In this document: piece by piece, positions 14,563 through 16,439 of the stretch
Position numbering within the stretch: the stretch's first letter is position 1
How the letters are laid out: every line of letters begins with the position of its first letter
Made by a program: the position numbers and the translations under genes
DNA from: an uncultured Varibaculum sp.
GTDB taxonomy: Bacteria > Actinomycetota > Actinomycetes > Actinomycetales > Actinomycetaceae
Reading direction: 5' to 3'
DNA: 16,439 nucleotides
Assembly: GCF_902489465.1 (NCBI RefSeq)
Contig: NZ_CABTZZ010000040.1
Location: 1 to 16,439 of the forward strand
The notes under the pieces: generated by a model
Databases searched by the model: none
Told to the model about the DNA's origin: nothing
Seen by the model: only the letters and a program-made list of their open reading frames with translations

Positions 14563-16016
14563 TACCCCACCGATCCTTCCATTTGCAGTTCAATCAGGCG
14601 ATTAAGCTCCAGGGCGTACTCCATTGGGAGTTCCCGCGCGATCGGCTCAATAAAGCCGCGCACAATCATCGCCATCGCTTCCGTTTCACTAAGCCCCCGA
14701 CTCATTAAATAAAAGAGCTGGTCAGCACTAACTTTAGAAACCGTAGCCTCATGCCCCATCTCGACGTCATCGGTTTGAATATCCACATAAGGATAGGTAT
14801 CGGTACGGGAAATCTGGTCTACCAGCAGCGCATCACACACTACCGACGCTTTAGAATGTTTAGCCTCAGGTGCGATCTGTACCAGACCGCGGTAGGAGGA
14901 ACGCCCTCCGTTACGGGAAATAGATTTCGAGACAATTGAAGAGGACGTATTGGGCGCTAGATGCAACATTTTTGCACCGGTATCTTGATTTTGCCCTTCT
15001 CCCGAGAATGCTACGGACAGTGCCTCTCCCCGGGCATTCTTACCAGTCAAATAAACCGAGGGGTACTTCATATTAGTTTTTGACCCCATATTGCCATCAA
15101 CCCATTCCATAGTGGCGCCCTCTTCACAGATCGCGCGCTGGGTTACCAGGTTGTAGACATTAGTCGACCAGTTCTGAATGGTGGTGTAGCGCACCCGGGC
15201 ATCCTTGAGGCAGAAAATCTCTACAATCGCGGAGTGTAGAGAATCAGATTTGTAGATCGGGGCGGTGCACCCTTCCACGTAGTGAACGTAAGAGCCCTCG
15301 TCAGCAATGATCAGAGTGCGCTCAAATTGCCCCATATTCTCGGTGTTGATCCGGAAATAAGCTTGTAGGGGAATCTCTACATGTACCCCTTTGGGTACGT
15401 AGATGAAAGATCCCCCCGACCATACGGCAGTGTTCAGGGCAGCGAACTTATTATCCCCGGCAGGCACTGCCTTACCGAAGAAGCGTTTGAAGAGGTCTTC
15501 GTGTTCCCGCAAAGCCGTGTCGGTATCTAAAAACACTACCCCTTGTTTTTCCAGGTCACCGCGGATCTGATTGTAGACCACTTCCGATTCATACTGGGCG
15601 GCTACCCCAGAGACCAAGCTCTCACGCTCCGCTTCCGGAATCCCCAGCCGATCATAGGTTTTCTTAATGTCCTCGGGCAGGTCTTCCCAGGAATTGGCTA
15701 CCTTGTCGGTAGAGCGCACAAAATACTTAATCTGATCCATATCCAGATCCGATAGATCCGGCCCCCAGTTCGGCATGGGTTTGCGCTCAAAAACTTTCAG
15801 AGCCTTCAGGCGACGCTTGAGCATCCATTCGGGCTCGTTCTTCTCGGCAGAGATAAAGCGCACCACGTCCTCATCGAGGCCACGCCGAGCGCTTTGCCCT
15901 GCTGCATCGGAGTCGTGCCATCCGTACTCATATTGAGTGCCAATTGAGTCAATAACCTGCTGGTCAGCAGCCTCTTTTTCCTCTTTTGTGGCAATCACCG
16001 GCGGTGATGATGTCAT
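14562..16016 (-). CDS. sufB: SufB scaffold subunit
   Basis: SufB (484 aa) is the main scaffold protein on which nascent Fe-S clusters form in the SufBCD complex. Strong signatures: IYVPKGVHVEIPLQAYFRI (205-223), GSYVHYVEGCTAP (241-253, with C250 at the position of the sulfur-accepting cysteine in E. coli SufB), TIQNWSTNVYNLVT (279-292), C394 in ASVVCDALL, and the H422-E423 pair in GHEATVSKVSADQLFYL. These match residues proposed to bind or transfer the cluster. It follows the partial sufR gene by 36 bp on the same strand, with GAAGGA about 12 nt before the ATG, and overlaps sufD by one base. Confidence 0.97.
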   Translation of the reverse strand: MTSSPPVIATKEEKEAADQQVIDSIGTQYEYGWHDSDAAGQSARRGLDEDVVRFISAEKNEPEWMLKRRLKALKVFERKPMPNWGPDLSDLDMDQIKYFVRSTDKVANSWEDLPEDIKKTYDRLGIPEAERESLVSGVAAQYESEVVYNQIRGDLEKQGVVFLDTDTALREHEDLFKRFFGKAVPAGDNKFAALNTAVWSGGSFIYVPKGVHVEIPLQAYFRINTENMGQFERTLIIADEGSYVHYVEGCTAPIYKSDSLHSAIVEIFCLKDARVRYTTIQNWSTNVYNLVTQRAICEEGATMEWVDGNMGSKTNMKYPSVYLTGKNARGEALSVAFSGEGQNQDTGAKMLHLAPNTSSSIVSKSISRNGGRSSYRGLVQIAPEAKHSKASVVCDALLVDQISRTDTYPYVDIQTDDVEMGHEATVSKVSADQLFYLMSRGLSETEAMAMIVRGFIEPIARELPMEYALELNRLIELQMEGSVG

Positions 16017-16052
16017 TTGTGTTTTTATTCCTTCTTGTCGTTTCTTCCTGCC

Positions 16053-16439
16053 CTAGTCTGCCATGTTCACCGATTTACGGAGAATTTTGGGAGAAGGTAA
16101 CACTATCGGCACCGAAGTGGTGCACACATGCTCCCCATCAGCCAAAGTCGCTAATCGTTGCACATGTACGTCTAAAAGACGTGAAAAAGCTTGGGTCTCC
16201 GCTTCGCAAAGTTGCGGAAATTCGCCGGCCACTTCCTGTACCGGGCAATTACCTTGACAAAGCTGGACTGCAAATCCGCCATTGCCTACCTCGCGCACCG
16301 TAGCGGCATACCCATCGGCGGGTAAGGCATCGGCGAGGGCGCGCGCCCCAGCCCGCGGGTCTCGCCCCCCCCCTTTTATCAAAGGAGCGTAGCGGCTTTT
16401 AATATTGCGAGAATGAGCGGGGGCGGAGGGATCAAATCC
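16053..16439 (-). CDS. sufR: SufR-type Fe-S regulator, 5' end missing
   Basis: This is the C-terminal part of the ArsR/DeoR-like repressor that controls suf operons, cut by the window edge; the N-terminal HTH lies outside. The reading frame stays open to the last base, so the TTG at 16382 is unlikely to be the true start. Identity rests on LCQGNCPVQEVAGEFPQL, then CEAETQAFSRLL and the late EHVCTT: CX12C, then a histidine 14 residues on and a final cysteine, the actinobacterial SufR ligand pattern for an Fe-S cluster. Upstream residues SRYAPLIKGGGRDPRAGA also align by eye with SufR. Being first in the operon, it likely autoregulates. Three consecutive glycines are encoded by an uninterrupted G9 run (plus-strand C, 16365-16373), which is prone to slippage. 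Confidence 0.88.
   Translation of the reverse strand, partial: GFDPSAPAHSRNIKSRYAPLIKGGGRDPRAGARALADALPADGYAATVREVGNGGFAVQLCQGNCPVQEVAGEFPQLCEAETQAFSRLLDVHVQRLATLADGEHVCTTSVPIVLPSPKILRKSVNMAD
16365..16373 (-). repeat. G9 homopolymer within sufR
   Basis: Nine consecutive G (C on the plus strand) sit inside the sufR reading frame and encode Gly-Gly-Gly. Losing one base leads to a TAG at 16288-16286; gaining one leads to a TAA at 16251-16249. The first stop precedes all the cysteine ligands and the second precedes all but the first. The present length is the in-frame one. It could be a phase-variable switch or simply a sequencing-sensitive tract near a contig end. Confidence 0.7.

Noticed and set aside
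16053..16382. sufR starting at the TTG at 16382 as a complete 109-aa gene
   Set aside because: The frame remains open to the window edge, and the codons upstream continue to read like SufR (SRYAPLIKGGG crosses the TTG). The gene is a 5' partial, not a short protein.
1..16439. CRISPR arrays, insertion sequences, tRNA or rRNA genes, prophage or toxin-antitoxin modules
   Set aside because: I saw no repeated spacer arrays, transposase motifs, terminal inverted repeats, tRNA-like or rRNA-like segments, or paired small toxin/antitoxin frames. The window is densely packed with core metabolic genes.

Overview
The window reads as chromosomal DNA from a moderate-GC member of the Actinomycetota. Three things support this: an actinobacterial GT4-type GlgA divergent from GlgC, a sufR-sufB-sufD-Rieske-sufC-sufS-sufU-sufT cluster in the order seen in Streptomyces and Mycobacterium relatives, and a small actinobacterial four-ligand zinc-binding-like protein. 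Codon and base use suggest roughly 50-55% GC (estimated by eye). That would fit the Actinomycetaceae (for example a Varibaculum-like organism), but the genus is inference only. Both ends look like contig or window edges: the left end is unusually GC-rich after a C11 run, and the right end cuts off the N-terminus of sufR.

Layout: (1) 1-110, a short unassigned GC-rich edge. (2) 111-2823, glgA (minus) and glgC (plus), divergent around a 271-bp AT-rich control region. GlgC makes ADP-glucose and GlgA/GlgM uses it for alpha-glucan or maltose-1-phosphate synthesis. (3) 2948-3715, a SixA-type histidine phosphatase and a 75-aa zinc-ligand-bearing protein, divergent. (4) 3769-6533, an ABC-F translation ATPase (minus) divergent from a SorC-family sugar-responsive regulator (plus). 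(5) 6739-7530, a NagD-like HAD phosphatase, closed by a strong hairpin terminator. (6) 7620-9917, arcB/argF and arcA (minus), the first two steps of the arginine deiminase pathway. (7) 9961-16439, the Fe-S cluster assembly operon, all minus, transcribed sufR, sufB, sufD, Rieske protein, sufC, sufS, sufU, sufT-like. It has TAATG, ATGA or 8-bp overlaps at most junctions. arcA and arcB follow it on the same strand.

How the genes work together: SufS and SufU mobilise cysteine sulfur, SufBCD is the scaffold/ATPase complex, the Rieske-type protein may supply electrons, the SufT-like MIP18 protein probably helps deliver clusters, and SufR is the Fe-S-sensing repressor of the operon. No arcC (carbamate kinase) or arcD (antiporter) is visible beside arcAB.

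Most of the window is housekeeping, and I see no convincing undescribed multi-gene system. The observations most worth following are: a G9 homopolymer inside sufR, where a one-base slip in either direction would truncate the regulator before all or most of its cluster-binding cysteines; several genes with a TANNNT element 6-7 nt before the start codon, suggesting leaderless transcripts; and an unusually long low-complexity N-terminal extension on the SufT-like protein.
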